This document shows, piece by piece, positions 21,676-32,843 of a stretch of DNA of 64,000 bases. The translations under genes and the position numbers were made by a program. A model generated the notes under the pieces. The model saw only the letters and a list, made by a program, of their open reading frames with translations. It had not been told where the DNA came from and searched no databases. Each line of letters opens with the position of its first letter. The stretch's first letter is position 1. Source of the stretch: Prochlorococcus sp. AG-355-N16. Lineage in GTDB: Bacteria; Cyanobacteriota; Cyanobacteriia; PCC-6307; Cyanobiaceae. Where the stretch lies: positions 91,194 to 155,193 of the forward strand of contig QCEF01000004.1 in assembly GCA_003278545.1 (NCBI GenBank), written 5' to 3'.

Positions 21676-21776
21676 GGTAAAAAAAATATTTTCTATATTC
21701 TCCATCGAAAAGAGGAGATTTGAAACACTATTACAAAATGATGTTACGTAATTAACAAATTGAAAGAAAAAAATTA

Positions 21777-22505
21777 TTGAAAATTATCATAAATAAACCT
21801 ACAAAGTTAATTTTGGGAATAGAAAATCAGGCTCTAATTTTTTCGACAAATAATTTACCTGGATTTGATCAAATGGCTTTAGATTTAAATTCTTTAGATC
21901 AGACAATTTCGAATCCTGAAATAATTCTCACATTAAGGTTCTACTATTGGACTGGGGATTGGCTTTCAATTGGCTATCACCAAAAGGAAATTCCTCTTCA
22001 TTGGGAAAATTTATTATCAAATGGGGAAATTAATATTGTTAGACGTCCCTCTGGAGGGGGCGCTGTTCTGCATTCAGGAGGTATAACTTATGCGTTAACA
22101 TTTAAAAAAACTTACTATAAAGTTTTAAGTTATGAAATGGTTAATAATTGGCTAATTAAAAGTTTCAGAGAATTAGGTCTAAACTTAAGATATGGTAATT
22201 CACGAAAATCAAGCATTAAAACAAATTGTTTTGGGACTTCATTAATTTCTGATTTAGTTGATCAGGATGGGTTTAAGAGAATAGGTAGTGCCCAACTTCG
22301 TAAAAAAGGTGCATTCCTTCAACATGGAGAGATTCAAACAAATCCTTCAAGAGATTTGTGGTTCAAATTATTCAAAGAAGAAGCTCCACCAAAAATAAAT
22401 TTAAAACTAACAAATGATGAAATAGTTCAATATTTGAGAAATTCGTTCCTGAAAAATAAACCAAATATAAATTTCAAAAATATTGCCATAGATAATAAAA
22501 AATAG
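21777..22505 (+). CDS. Lipoate/biotin protein ligase (LplA-like)
   Basis: [14 protein letters not shown]...[24 protein letters not shown]; RRxxGGGAVxH motif. TTG start. Confidence 0.82.
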   Translation: MKIIINKPTKLILGIENQALIFSTNNLPGFDQMALDLNSLDQTISNPEIILTLRFYYWTGDWLSIGYHQKEIPLHWENLLSNGEINIVRRPSGGGAVLHSGGITYALTFKKTYYKVLSYEMVNNWLIKSFRELGLNLRYGNSRKSSIKTNCFGTSLISDLVDQDGFKRIGSAQLRKKGAFLQHGEIQTNPSRDLWFKLFKEEAPPKINLKLTNDEIVQYLRNSFLKNKPNINFKNIAIDNKK

Positions 22506-22527
22506 AAAATTTTAATGAGAATATTTA

Positions 22528-23751
22528 TTAAAGATCTCCTTTCTGCTTCATTGAATTAATTATTCTTGGCAATTCAATTCCTAAAGGATAATGATTTTTA
22601 AAATTTAATTTGTTAACAATCTCTGAAGGCAAATTAAAACCTAATTTATTCAATACAAAGTTTCCAATTTTTGACCTATCAATTATACCAATAGGGATAT
22701 CTGCCGCATTGAGAACCAACAAAAAACCTTCATTTGTTTCTTCAATTCTTTCTACAGTTCTCCATAATTTATAGTCATAAGAAACAGTTTCAAAACTATC
22801 GATCGGTTTCTTAAAATCTCCAACAAAGTTCCGTTCCCATTTTTTTAAGGAAACAGTTTTTAAAATATTCTCATCAACAAAACCGGTCCATCTCCCATTA
22901 TTCGTAATAAAAAAATATTTATCCGATGCATCCTTTTTATTTTTTATTAATGTATTAAACTCTGAGAGATTTGAATCGTATTCAATTTTCCTCAAAGGCT
23001 TTAATTTGATCTCAGAAACTTTACTAAATTTAAGTATGTTTTCAATTTTAAAAAATTGACTTTCAGATTTTGAAAAATTTACTCCAAACAAGCCCAAAAA
23101 AGAAAGAATAAATCCAAAGTAAAAGTTAAATCTAAATAAACAAACTATCCCAAAAAATAAAACAAAAAAAGATAAAAATAAATTTACTTTATTGAGGAAA
23201 TTTCTTCCTTTATTTTTACTCCCTGAGAAATGCCAAATAATACTTTTTAATAAATTCCCCCCATCTAAAGAACCAATTGGAATCAAATTTAAGAAACCTA
23301 AGAATAAATTAAATATACCTACTCTAGAAATTACATTAACTGCTATTTGTTCTTGAGATGCAATGTTATTACTAATTAAAAGTAGGATAGATGCTGTAGC
23401 AAAACATAAAAGAGGTCTAACAATTGCAATTTTTATATTACCTAAAGCAGTTTGACAATATTTATCTATTTGTAAAATTGCTCCTAGAAAATAAAAAGTA
23501 ATTTTTTTTATTTTTACACCCTGATTAAGTGAAACAAAAGTATGAAAAACCTCATGAAAAATAATTGAAGATAATAAGAAAAAAGAAGTTAAAAATCCAA
23601 TAATCCATGATTCTTTAATATTATAAATATCACCAGAAGTTAAATTAACCTGATTACTTATACTCCATGAGAATAAAAAAAGAACAGCAAACCAATAAGG
23701 ATGAACTTTAAAGGGAATTCCCCATATTTTAAAAATTTGCCAACTTCTCAA
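22528..23751 (-). CDS. Site-2 protease family (M50) membrane metalloprotease with CBS-like domain
   Basis: HEVFHTF zinc motif, NLIPIGSLDGGNLLKSI second motif, C-terminal soluble CBS-like region. Confidence 0.88.
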   Translation of the reverse strand: MRSWQIFKIWGIPFKVHPYWFAVLFLFSWSISNQVNLTSGDIYNIKESWIIGFLTSFFLLSSIIFHEVFHTFVSLNQGVKIKKITFYFLGAILQIDKYCQTALGNIKIAIVRPLLCFATASILLLISNNIASQEQIAVNVISRVGIFNLFLGFLNLIPIGSLDGGNLLKSIIWHFSGSKNKGRNFLNKVNLFLSFFVLFFGIVCLFRFNFYFGFILSFLGLFGVNFSKSESQFFKIENILKFSKVSEIKLKPLRKIEYDSNLSEFNTLIKNKKDASDKYFFITNNGRWTGFVDENILKTVSLKKWERNFVGDFKKPIDSFETVSYDYKLWRTVERIEETNEGFLLVLNAADIPIGIIDRSKIGNFVLNKLGFNLPSEIVNKLNFKNHYPLGIELPRIINSMKQKGDL

Positions 23752-23807
23752 AAATAATCTCCGCTATATTTATTAATAATATTAATCTTACATATCAGAA
23801 TAATTAT

Positions 23808-24464
23808 ATGCCCAAGACTAATACCTTAATTAAAATTTGTGGCCTAACATCAGAAGAACAAGCTCTTCAAGTCGCAAAATTAGGAGCAGATGCTATTGGC
23901 ATTATTTCAGTAGAAGAGTCACCAAGATATATATCAGCTGAAATTAAGAAAAAAATTTTTAAAACTTTAGAAAACTTGCATCCAAAAATCGAGAGAGTAT
24001 CAGTTGTACAAAATTGTCCAATAGACTTAATTATTAAAAATTTCTTAGGAAACCCGAGTGAAACTATCATTCAATTACATGGAGATGAAGATATTGATTA
24101 CTGCAAAAAAATAAGGAAAAAAATCCCCAATATTGGCCTATGGAAGGCTTTCAGAATAAAAACGGAAAAGGATATAGATAAAATTAAGCCTTTTGAGGAT
24201 TTTGTAGATGCTATCCTACTTGATTCTTGGAATGAAAAAACTTATGGAGGTTCAGGGGAAAAAATAAAATCTACTTATTTAAAGAATCTCCAATTTAGCA
24301 AACCTTGGTGGTTAGCAGGTGGAATATCAATTGAATGGATTAATGAAATCCTTACAGATATCAAACCTGATGGACTAGATATATCAAGCAGTATTGAATT
24401 TTCTCCGGGTTTAAAAGATATTAAAAAAACAAAAGATCTTTTAAATTTTTTAAAAAAAAATTAG
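23808..24464 (+). CDS. trpF: Phosphoribosylanthranilate isomerase
   Basis: IKICGLTSEEQALQVAKLGADAIGII...IQLHGDE...LLDSWNEKTYGGSGEK...WWLAGGISIEW. Confidence 0.93.
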   Translation: MPKTNTLIKICGLTSEEQALQVAKLGADAIGIISVEESPRYISAEIKKKIFKTLENLHPKIERVSVVQNCPIDLIIKNFLGNPSETIIQLHGDEDIDYCKKIRKKIPNIGLWKAFRIKTEKDIDKIKPFEDFVDAILLDSWNEKTYGGSGEKIKSTYLKNLQFSKPWWLAGGISIEWINEILTDIKPDGLDISSSIEFSPGLKDIKKTKDLLNFLKKN

Positions 24465-25201
24465 TAATTATTAGTAGCGGACTGCTGTTTTACAAGCTCA
24501 AAAAATTCTTGTTTTAAACTTAAATCGTGTCTAAAATCGCCTCTAACCACAGAATTAATCATACTTGTATTTGGTTCTTTGACTCCCCTCCACTTCATAC
24601 AATAGTGTTGGGCCTTTACAATAATGCCTAAACCTTTAGGTTCACACAATTTTTCAATTTCATCTGCAAGAATCATTACAGCTTCTTCCTGGATATGAGG
24701 TCTTGAAAAAACCCAATCAGAAACTCTCGCAAATTTTGAAAGTCCTATGACTTTTTTCCCAGGTTTAATACCTATCCAACACTCTCCTAGAATTGGAACT
24801 AAGTGATGTGAACATGCAGATCTTACCGAAATTGGACCAACTGTATAGATTTCATCAAGATTCTTGTCATTAGGGAAACTTGTAACTTTAGGTTGTTCAT
24901 GATATCTACCTTTAAAAACTTCATTTAGATACATTTTTGAAACTCTTTCAGCAGTTTCTTGAGTATTATGATCATTCTCAACATCAATTACTAGGGACTT
25001 TAGTAAGTCTTTAACTCTTGAGGCTACCTCTTTTTCTAAAATTACTAATTCACCAGGATTTATAAAATCAGAAATATTATCGTTAGCACTAAATCTTGAA
25101 CCAGAATTCTTAATTCTGTCTCTTATGATTTCAGAAATTAGCTTATTAGTAATCTGGTCGTCAAAGTTTTTAATATTATCGTTGGGTAATGTAGAGGTCA
25201 T
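24461..25201 (-). CDS. folE: GTP cyclohydrolase I
   Basis: ETAERVSKMYLNEVFKG...VRSACSHHLVPILGECWIGIKPGKKVIGLSKFARVSDW...AQHYCMKWRGVKEPNTSMINS. Confidence 0.96.
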   Translation of the reverse strand: MTSTLPNDNIKNFDDQITNKLISEIIRDRIKNSGSRFSANDNISDFINPGELVILEKEVASRVKDLLKSLVIDVENDHNTQETAERVSKMYLNEVFKGRYHEQPKVTSFPNDKNLDEIYTVGPISVRSACSHHLVPILGECWIGIKPGKKVIGLSKFARVSDWVFSRPHIQEEAVMILADEIEKLCEPKGLGIIVKAQHYCMKWRGVKEPNTSMINSVVRGDFRHDLSLKQEFFELVKQQSATNNY

Positions 25202-25354
25202 AAAATTTTTAACAGAAAATTGTATGCAACTTAATTTACTGTATCTTCCAAAAGCTTAATTGCTCATATACTATATCACATTCTCTTGTTCAATCGGGTT
25301 CAAATAGCACTAAAAAAAATCACTGTTTTAAGATTAATCAGATAAGCAGAATGT

Positions 25355-26062
25355 TTAAAAGGCTCCGCCAGAAGGCATCAAAGTCAAGTCTTCGATCAAT
25401 TGTGATTCAGGTTTTTGAGCCATGTAGAGAATAGTTTCTGCTACCTCTTTTGAGGAGAGCATAGAAGTTCTATCAAAATCAGAATTAATTGATTCGGAGT
25501 CCCAAAGAGGAGTATTTACTGAACCCAGAGTTATTGTGCAAGCTCTTATTGAATTAGATCTCTCCTCCTCTCTCAAGCATTTAGTAAACATAGCTATTGC
25601 AGATTTTGAAACACAATAAGCTCCCCATTGGGGGAATGCATTATAAGAGGCATGACTACTGACATTAATAACTAAACCACCATTTTTTCTCATTTGAGGA
25701 ATTATTGAACTACAAATTTGAAAAACACTTGTGAGGTTTGTTTGAATAGTTTGTTCCCATTGACCTAATTCCATTTCAACTAAAGGGCCATTAAATGCGC
25801 AACCGGCATTATTTATCAATACTGAAGGGCACCCATACTTCTCAATTGCCTCTTTAACACAATGCTCTATTTCTAGAGGATTTGATAAATCACATTTTAT
25901 TAGGTTAATTTTTGATTTAGTGATCAATAGTTCGCTCTTTAATTTCTCCATTAAATCCATATTCCTGGAGAGTAAAATTAAATCCCAGCCAGCATTGGCA
26001 AAAGTAATTGCGGTAGATCTACCAATACCTTTCGTAGCACCCGTTATAAAAGCTAGTTTCAA
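25355..26062 (-). CDS. SDR-family oxidoreductase
   Basis: LAFITGATKGIGRSTAITFANAGWDLILLSRN...LINNAGCAFNGPL...NVSSHASYNAFPQWGAYCVSKSA. TTG start at 26062, just overlapping the accA stop, preferred over ORF start 26104. Confidence 0.88.
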   Translation of the reverse strand: MKLAFITGATKGIGRSTAITFANAGWDLILLSRNMDLMEKLKSELLITKSKINLIKCDLSNPLEIEHCVKEAIEKYGCPSVLINNAGCAFNGPLVEMELGQWEQTIQTNLTSVFQICSSIIPQMRKNGGLVINVSSHASYNAFPQWGAYCVSKSAIAMFTKCLREEERSNSIRACTITLGSVNTPLWDSESINSDFDRTSMLSSKEVAETILYMAQKPESQLIEDLTLMPSGGAF

Positions 26063-26063
26063 G

Positions 26064-27071
26064 TTATTCAGTTTTTTGGGGGATTTCACTATAAATCTCT
26101 TCAATATTATTTGCTTCGATAAATTTACCTAAAACCCTAAACTTTTTGTATCTTTCCTCAATTAATTCTTCTTCAGGCATTTGCAGTAAGGCGTTAAGGT
26201 GTTTCTCAATAGCCTCTTTTAGTGTGTTACCAGCATCTAGAGGAGCCCAATTATTCCCACCAGAAGGTTCAGGTAATACCTCATCTATTATACCTAATTT
26301 AAGTAAATCTCTACCTGTAATTTTAAGTGCTGATGCAGCTTCTGGTGCCTTCGCAGCATCTCTCCACAAAATTGATGCACATGCTTCAGGACTAGCAACT
26401 GTGTAAACACTGTGTTCAAACATTAGTAACCTATCGGCAACACCTATTCCAAGTGCTCCTCCAGAACCTCCTTCTCCAATGACAGTAGCCACAATTGGAA
26501 CTTTCAATCCAAACATCTCTCGGAGGTTTCTTGCAATCGCTTCACCTTGACCTTGTTCTTCAGCTTTTAAACCAGCATAAGCTCCAGGAGTGTCAATAAA
26601 TGTAAGAATTGGCAAAGAAAATCTATTTGCATGCTGCATTAATCTAAGAGCTTTTCTGTAACCTCCTGGTTTTGCCATCCCAAAGTTTCTTACTACATTT
26701 TCTTTTGTGTCCCTCCCTTTCTGATGCCCTAACATCAACACTGGTCTATTATTTATCGAACCTATCCCCCCAATTAGTGCCATATCATCGCCACCATTTC
26801 TGTCTCCATGTAATTCTATCCAGTCATCACAAAACATTTGAACAAAATCCAAAGTACTAGGTCTTTGAGGATGTCTAGCTACCTGAATCTTTTGAGCAGG
26901 AGTAAGAGATTTAAATATTTCCTCTCTTCTCCTAGCAGCTAAGGTTTCAAGCTGCAGAAGCTGTTGACTAACATCTACTTCTGAATCTCGAGCTAATTCT
27001 TTAATTTGCTCTATCTGCTTCTCAAGTTCAACAAGAGGCTTTTCAAAATCAAGGAGGTAACGTTTAGCCAT
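26064..27071 (-). CDS. accA: Acetyl-CoA carboxylase carboxyltransferase subunit alpha
   Basis: [21 protein letters not shown]...[29 protein letters not shown]...[40 protein letters not shown]. Confidence 0.97.
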   Translation of the reverse strand: MAKRYLLDFEKPLVELEKQIEQIKELARDSEVDVSQQLLQLETLAARRREEIFKSLTPAQKIQVARHPQRPSTLDFVQMFCDDWIELHGDRNGGDDMALIGGIGSINNRPVLMLGHQKGRDTKENVVRNFGMAKPGGYRKALRLMQHANRFSLPILTFIDTPGAYAGLKAEEQGQGEAIARNLREMFGLKVPIVATVIGEGGSGGALGIGVADRLLMFEHSVYTVASPEACASILWRDAAKAPEAASALKITGRDLLKLGIIDEVLPEPSGGNNWAPLDAGNTLKEAIEKHLNALLQMPEEELIEERYKKFRVLGKFIEANNIEEIYSEIPQKTE

Positions 27072-27074
27072 AAT

Positions 27075-28115
27075 TTAAACAGTTAATACGTTAGGCTGCT
27101 TATCAAGTCCAATCGCAGAAAAACCATGCTTTAAAGATGCTGCTCCAATAAACTCCATCTTTTCAAGGGAAATGTTATTTCTTCCCCAACTAAAGTTTGT
27201 ATGACACTTTTCAAATTCTAAAATCATAGCTTCTGCAAAGCAAGCAAACATCTCTCTCTGAGGGTTTTGCATCTCCGCAAGTTCCATCATATTCCAACCA
27301 ATATCATTGAAAAACTCAACTATACCTCCTTTTAAAACATGAATATTTTCACCCTGAAATTTCTCATCAAGATTTTTGGGGTATCCGCCATCAATCATTA
27401 AACATGGTTTTTTTAAGTTATCTGTATCAATTTCAATAGTTTTAGGCATACTTGCAACCCAAACAACAATATCCGCCTGTGGCAATGCCTCATTTAAGCT
27501 TGTTATGGTGCCACCATCTAATTCTTTTTGTAACAGCGCTAGTGGTTCTTGTTGTCTTGCTACCATAAGAAGTTCTGAAATCCCAGTTTTATTGATAAGC
27601 CATCTACAAACAGCACTACCAATATCACCTGTAGCACCAATTACAGCAACAGTTGCTTTTTTAAGGTCTATCCCAATGCGAGGCGCATTTATTTCTAGTT
27701 GCTTACAAATAACCCAGGCGGTATGAGTATTGCCAGTAGTAAACCTTTCCCACTCTAATGAAGTATTTCTAATTTGTTTATGCTGTAGAAGATTAAAATT
27801 CTCAAAAATAATAGAAGTAAATCCTCCTAAAGCAGTAATGTTAATCCCTTTTTTCTGAGCTAGTTCCATAGCATTTAGTACTTTTCTTCTAGCCGTTTTA
27901 AACCTAGAAAGCATTTCAGGAACAAAGCAGGAATCTATATAAGAACCTTCAATAGATATTCCAGTAGCACTTTTAACTTCTACATTTTCAACAAGCTGAG
28001 GAGGAGCAGTACACCAAACATCCAAGTTGCCATCAGCAATATGATCAAAGCCTAGCATCGAAGCTTTTCTTTTCGCATCTTCAAAACTGGTTGAGTGGCC
28101 TATTAACCCAAACAT
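27075..28115 (-). CDS. aar: Long-chain acyl-ACP reductase
   Basis: [40 protein letters not shown]...[14 protein letters not shown]...[18 protein letters not shown]; upstream of ado. Confidence 0.95.
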   Translation of the reverse strand: MFGLIGHSTSFEDAKRKASMLGFDHIADGNLDVWCTAPPQLVENVEVKSATGISIEGSYIDSCFVPEMLSRFKTARRKVLNAMELAQKKGINITALGGFTSIIFENFNLLQHKQIRNTSLEWERFTTGNTHTAWVICKQLEINAPRIGIDLKKATVAVIGATGDIGSAVCRWLINKTGISELLMVARQQEPLALLQKELDGGTITSLNEALPQADIVVWVASMPKTIEIDTDNLKKPCLMIDGGYPKNLDEKFQGENIHVLKGGIVEFFNDIGWNMMELAEMQNPQREMFACFAEAMILEFEKCHTNFSWGRNNISLEKMEFIGAASLKHGFSAIGLDKQPNVLTV

Positions 28116-28223
28116 TTAAAATTTATAAATGGTTTCTATACGATGTTATGAACAATAGCACAAAGGTAACTACTTAAATAGGATTGATTAATTATTAAAA
28201 GCCTTTATTAATTAGAAATGTAA

Positions 28224-28979
28224 TTAGACGATAGCTGCCATAGCCATTCTTGCAATTTCTCTATTATCTAAACCAATTTCCATCAATGTATCTTGATAAG
28301 CAATCATAAATTCTTCCATTAATTCTTCTCTGTCCATAGCTAAAACTGATGCGTCATCTGCTACTTCATCTAACATTTTTTTAATTAACGGAAGATTGAC
28401 CTTATTAGCTTCCATTAATTCCTCTTTACAAGTAGATAAATTCTCTTTAAGCCACTCTTGACCGTAATTTAAATGAAGATATTCATCTTTAACCACTCCT
28501 TCTGTTATTTTTTTTGCAAAAGGATCCGCTACTCTTATGTAGACGTTATAAGCAGAAATTGCAAATGCTTCAATTAAGATTGCTTGTATTAAAAGACATG
28601 TTGTTAAATTTCCTTTTTCAAGAGCAACTTGAAAATTACCATGTAATTTTGAAAAGAATTTTTTAGCAAATTCCATATCAGCTACTACACCTAAATTTCT
28701 TCCACATGCAGTAAAACCTTTTTTATGCTTCATTTCCATTCTCGCCAGTTTAGTTAACTCCTCTAACTCATTTGGAATTAAAGTTGCTATAGAAATGTAA
28801 TTATCATGAGCCTCTTGCTCTCCCTCTATAACAATTGCATTTATTCTGCTGTATGCATCCTTATAAGAATCTGTAGTGAAGTCGGGTAAATCTAAAGAAA
28901 TCGGATTAGTCGTTTCTTCAGTAATTTTTTTATTTGATTCTAGAGTTTGCATGTCAGTAATCTTTAGCTCATTATGCAT
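28224..28979 (-). CDS. ado: Aldehyde-deformylating oxygenase (alkane biosynthesis)
   Basis: Ferritin-like: DAYSRINAIVIEGEQEAHDNYISIATLIP...ELTKLARMEMKHKKGFTACGRNLGV...VKDEYLHLNYGQEWL. Confidence 0.96.
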   Translation of the reverse strand: MHNELKITDMQTLESNKKITEETTNPISLDLPDFTTDSYKDAYSRINAIVIEGEQEAHDNYISIATLIPNELEELTKLARMEMKHKKGFTACGRNLGVVADMEFAKKFFSKLHGNFQVALEKGNLTTCLLIQAILIEAFAISAYNVYIRVADPFAKKITEGVVKDEYLHLNYGQEWLKENLSTCKEELMEANKVNLPLIKKMLDEVADDASVLAMDREELMEEFMIAYQDTLMEIGLDNREIARMAMAAIV

Positions 28980-29063
28980 GAATATTACATGATTATAGAG
29001 AGTTTATTTAAATATCATGAAAATAGTTTCAATTGTTAAGTCACATTTTTTACTTAAACTTAT

Positions 29064-29858
29064 TTAAGAATTGTTTGGCCAATCTGATTGCATTAGATTC
29101 ATAATCAATTTGAACCAATGATTAATCAATAATTCCTTCAAATTTTTTCCTAAAGACTCATTTGCTCCTCTACTATCTCCAATAACACCTGATTTACTGA
29201 AGTCGTCAGTAAGCCAAGCAGTAGGCGCATTGCCCTCCAGACTCCAACCTTCAGGGATCTCTAATTTATAACCCTCATTTGGGCGTTCATCACCTACTAA
29301 TTCTGGTTTCAAAGCCATCATCAAACTTGTTTCAGCTAAAGAAGCATGAAGCCCATCCTCAATCTCAGTTTTTGTTAACAATTCACTTAATCCATTCACA
29401 CCACTCCATAAGAAACAAGGGAAAACTGCCATTCCTGGTGCGACACTTCTTAGCTCTCTTGCAGCTGTATTTAATAGTGAAATTTGACCTCCATGTCCAT
29501 TAATTAATATCAATCTCTTAAAACCCATTTCAGATAATTGACCTCCGACTTCCTTAATCATTGAGGTTATTAAATTTGAGGAAAGTGAAATTGTCCCGGA
29601 GAAACCCTTATGTTCAGGAGAAAACCCAATATATTGAGTTGGAAGTTTTTTTAATGGCATATCGGTAGAGAATAATTTAAAAACTTCGCTAATAATTTCA
29701 TCAACAAAAATACTGTCTGTAGCAAGAGGCAAATGCGGCCCATGTTGCTCAACAGCGCCGAATGGCCAAATCACTGTTGATCTTTTGTTTTTTGCAACAC
29801 ACTGAATTTCTTGCCAATTTAAATATTCAAATTTATTAGGTATTGGTTTAAAGTTCAT
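29064..29858 (-). CDS. Creatininase family protein
   Basis: VIWPFGAVEQHGPHLPLATDSIFVDEI...LILINGHGGQISLL...DGLHASLAETSLMMAL. Confidence 0.9.
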   Translation of the reverse strand: MNFKPIPNKFEYLNWQEIQCVAKNKRSTVIWPFGAVEQHGPHLPLATDSIFVDEIISEVFKLFSTDMPLKKLPTQYIGFSPEHKGFSGTISLSSNLITSMIKEVGGQLSEMGFKRLILINGHGGQISLLNTAARELRSVAPGMAVFPCFLWSGVNGLSELLTKTEIEDGLHASLAETSLMMALKPELVGDERPNEGYKLEIPEGWSLEGNAPTAWLTDDFSKSGVIGDSRGANESLGKNLKELLINHWFKLIMNLMQSDWPNNS

Positions 29859-29924
29859 TAATTTTAATTTTGAGTACTAACATTTAGAGTATGTTAATAA
29901 TTAATTATTCTTATTTTACCTACG

Positions 29925-31127
29925 ATGGGAGTCAGTAATAAAAATGCCCAAGATAATATCCAACCAAAGGGCAATAAAAAACCTCTTCAGGTCCTTCACA
30001 TAAGCAAGAAAGATACTCAAAAAATAGATAATGAGCAAACCAATTCGCAAGAAGACATTAAAAAAGAAAATATTGCAGTCAAACCTCAAATTATTAAAGA
30101 TGATTCGGTAAAAGATATTAAGGAAAGTAATGAAAAGACCAAGGATTTTGATATTCTTCAACAAGATTTAACTCAACAAGACTTAAATAGACCCCTTAAT
30201 TTTTCTGATCAAAACACAGATTTTCAATTAGAAAGAACAGTTGATGAATTCGATTTTGATGAAAGTGCTTTTTTGGAGGCTTTAAATGCAAATGAGCCAA
30301 TTGGGGCTACTGGAGAAACAATTTCAGGTAAGGTTATAGCAATCGAAAGTGATGGGTTATATGTTGACATTGGTGGAAAAGCGCCTGGTTTTATGCCTAA
30401 AAAAGAATGTGGTTTGGGTGTCATAACTAACTTTAAAGAAAAGTTTTCTTTAGGTTTTGAAATGGAAGTTTTGGTTATCAAAGAACAAAATGCTGATGGG
30501 ATGGTAACAGTTAGCGCTCGGGCATTAATTCTTAGGCAAAGTTGGGAGAAAGTATCAAGTTCGGCAAAAAATGGAGAATTAATTAATGTTTTAATTAATG
30601 GATTTAACAGAGGTGGGCTTACTTGTGATGTTGATGGATTAAGAGGATTCATCCCTAGATCTCAACTTGAAGATGGTCAAGATTATCAATCTTTTGTTGG
30701 CAAAAATCTAAAAGTCGCATTTCTTGAAGTTAATCCAGAATCAAGAAAATTAGTTCTCTCTGAAAAGAAAGCATCATTAGTCTCTAAACTTTCAAGTCTA
30801 GAATTAGGTCAATTAATTGAAGGAGAAGTTTTAGCTGTCAAACCATATGGCTTCTTTATTGATTTAGGTGGAGCTAGTGGACTTCTTCATCAATCCTCAC
30901 TAACAAATGGATCGATTCGTTCTTTAAGAGAAGTTTTTAGAGAAGGGGAAATTATAAAAGCTTTAATATCTGAAATTGACCTCGAAAAAGGCCGCATTGG
31001 TCTCAATACAGCACTCCTAGAAAACTCTGCAGGAGAATTAATTATTGATAAGCAAAAAGTTATGCAAGAAGCCACAGCGAGAGCACTAAAAACTAAAGCA
31101 CTCTTCAATAAAAAAGAACAAAATTAA
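29925..31127 (+). CDS. S1-domain RNA-binding protein (30S ribosomal protein S1-like)
   Basis: Multiple S1 repeats: GETISGKVIAIESDGLYVDIGGKAPGFMP; LGQLIEGEVLAVKPYGFFIDLGGASGLLHQSSL. Charged low-complexity N-terminus. Confidence 0.88.
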   Translation: MGVSNKNAQDNIQPKGNKKPLQVLHISKKDTQKIDNEQTNSQEDIKKENIAVKPQIIKDDSVKDIKESNEKTKDFDILQQDLTQQDLNRPLNFSDQNTDFQLERTVDEFDFDESAFLEALNANEPIGATGETISGKVIAIESDGLYVDIGGKAPGFMPKKECGLGVITNFKEKFSLGFEMEVLVIKEQNADGMVTVSARALILRQSWEKVSSSAKNGELINVLINGFNRGGLTCDVDGLRGFIPRSQLEDGQDYQSFVGKNLKVAFLEVNPESRKLVLSEKKASLVSKLSSLELGQLIEGEVLAVKPYGFFIDLGGASGLLHQSSLTNGSIRSLREVFREGEIIKALISEIDLEKGRIGLNTALLENSAGELIIDKQKVMQEATARALKTKALFNKKEQN

Positions 31128-32032
31128 TGAACATCAATAAAAAAATGGAGTCGAGTCTTAAATTAAAAATTTCAGATTGGGAATTAGACTTTTACTCAAG
31201 ACCAATTATTGAATCAAATGGAAAAAAAAGGTGGGAGTTAATTATTTGCTCTACAAGAAGTTATAAGACACAAGATACTTTTCTTTGGCATAAAAAATGC
31301 CCTGCCAATGAAGTCAACTCAGTTTGGCTTACAAATGCGCTAAATGAAGCAATAAGTGAGGCAAAAAAACAAGGTTGGGAGAAACCGTCAATAGTTCGAT
31401 TCTGGAGGTCGTCAATGAAATCGATCATTAAAAAATCTCTGGAGGCCCTAAGTATTGAGCCTATTGTGAGCAGGAGAACGTACGATTTATTAGATAGAAT
31501 CGAATTTCTTGAAAAAGAGATTTATCCAAAGGAAAAAGGTTATGTAAGAGGCGTATTAGCCCCTACTTTTACTTCTAAAATGGAAAATCCTCCTCAACCT
31601 CTGCCAGAAGCGGTAAGGGGGGATGCTTTAACTATCTCTGAGATATCAATCGGCGAATTAAAATCAGCAGAAAATTGGCCTATGGAATTTGGAGATATTT
31701 TCCCAATTCAGAAAGATTTAGATGAAAATAACTTAGTTCCGGGATTAAGACTTTTTAGCAAAGATAGATCTTTAGCACTTTCTGCTTGGTTCAGTTGTTT
31801 AGAACCCATTAAATTAGTCATCAATAAGAACCAACTCATTCTTGAAGCTTCAGAAGACGATAAGTGGCTAGTAACAGATTTGCCCGAAAAAGATGCAAAC
31901 ATTTTAAGTGCAAAGTTTTTAGAGAATAAAAAAAATTCTTTTGGTTATCAATTTATTTCCATACAGTCAACGCCATATGTCGAAAAATTTGCAGGATTCT
32001 GGATCTTGAGAGATATTGAATTAATATCATAA
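31127..32032 (+). CDS. Tab2/Atab2-like RNA-binding protein (DUF1092)
   Basis: WELDFYSRPIIESNGKKRWELIICS...IVRFWRSSMKSIIKKSLEALSIEPIVSRRTYDLLDRIEFLEKEIYP. Confidence 0.85.
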   Translation: MNINKKMESSLKLKISDWELDFYSRPIIESNGKKRWELIICSTRSYKTQDTFLWHKKCPANEVNSVWLTNALNEAISEAKKQGWEKPSIVRFWRSSMKSIIKKSLEALSIEPIVSRRTYDLLDRIEFLEKEIYPKEKGYVRGVLAPTFTSKMENPPQPLPEAVRGDALTISEISIGELKSAENWPMEFGDIFPIQKDLDENNLVPGLRLFSKDRSLALSAWFSCLEPIKLVINKNQLILEASEDDKWLVTDLPEKDANILSAKFLENKKNSFGYQFISIQSTPYVEKFAGFWILRDIELIS

Positions 32033-32054
32033 ATTTATTTAAGGAGAAGAAACT

Positions 32055-32837
32055 ATATCTTATAAAGAAATATATTTTTTAAAATCTGAAATTTTTATTC
32101 AAAACAAAAAATTTGAGTATTATTCATCGCCTATCCTTAGTCAATATAACTTCAAACATGCATACTTTACGAAGTCAAGCCATGAGAACTTTCTTCAGCT
32201 ATTGGGGAATTACTTTAATGAAAATTACATAAATTGCGTCTCCAATCAAATTCACAGTAATGTGATTGTCTTTGGATCACTTTCGCAAGAAGGGAGTAAA
32301 ACTGATGCAGATGGTCTTATTGGAAATCAACGTAATCAAAACTTATGGATTTACACAGCTGATTGCATGCCAATATTTTTTGCCGATAAAAGGACAAGAA
32401 ATGTAGCAGCCTTACATTGTGGAAGAAAAGGTTTAGAAAAAAAAATAATAAAAAATCTAGTTAAAAATTTCGATAATTTTGGGACATCTAGAGATGACTT
32501 ACTTGTTGCAATAGGACCAGCAATTTCGAAGGAACATTATCTGGTTGATGAATTGACACTCGAAGAATTTTATAGAAAGGCCGAAAGCAAAAAAATGACT
32601 TTGAATTTAACTAAAACCGAAAAAGATCTTTGTTTTAGTGATTCAAATTACTTCAAAGAGCAAAACTTAAATCAACTTGATCTCAAAAAATCTGCCTATA
32701 GACAACTTTTAAGTGAGAACATTCCTAATACAAATATAGACATTTCAAATTTATGCACATACAAATTTAAAAATGAATTTAATTCCTGGAGAAAAAACAA
32801 AACAATCTCGAGGCAATGGAATTTTATTTGCTCATAG
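32055..32837 (+). CDS. Laccase-domain/polyphenol-oxidase family protein (PgeF/YfiH-like); start codon non-canonical
   Basis: Conserved frame extends upstream of listed start 32202 (...YNFKHAYFTKSSHENFLQLLGNYFNE). C-terminal DADGLIGNQ...YTADCMPIFFADKRTRNVAALHCGRKGL is PgeF-like. AAGGAG SD at 32041-32046 precedes ATA at 32055; no ATG/GTG/TTG occurs in frame between the upstream stop and 32202. Confidence 0.8.
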   Translation: MSYKEIYFLKSEIFIQNKKFEYYSSPILSQYNFKHAYFTKSSHENFLQLLGNYFNENYINCVSNQIHSNVIVFGSLSQEGSKTDADGLIGNQRNQNLWIYTADCMPIFFADKRTRNVAALHCGRKGLEKKIIKNLVKNFDNFGTSRDDLLVAIGPAISKEHYLVDELTLEEFYRKAESKKMTLNLTKTEKDLCFSDSNYFKEQNLNQLDLKKSAYRQLLSENIPNTNIDISNLCTYKFKNEFNSWRKNKTISRQWNFICS

Positions 32838-32843
32838 AGATAG

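Noticed and set aside
26146-26406. 86-aa plus-strand ORF over accA
   Set aside because: Antisense to accA.
29916-30164. 82-aa minus-strand hydrophobic ORF antisense to the S1-domain gene
   Set aside because: Poly-Phe/Ile/Leu product is the antisense of a Lys/Asn-rich N-terminus; no support beyond an open frame.
30224-30652. 142-aa minus-strand ORF inside the S1-domain gene
   Set aside because: Antisense to clear S1 repeats; no motifs.
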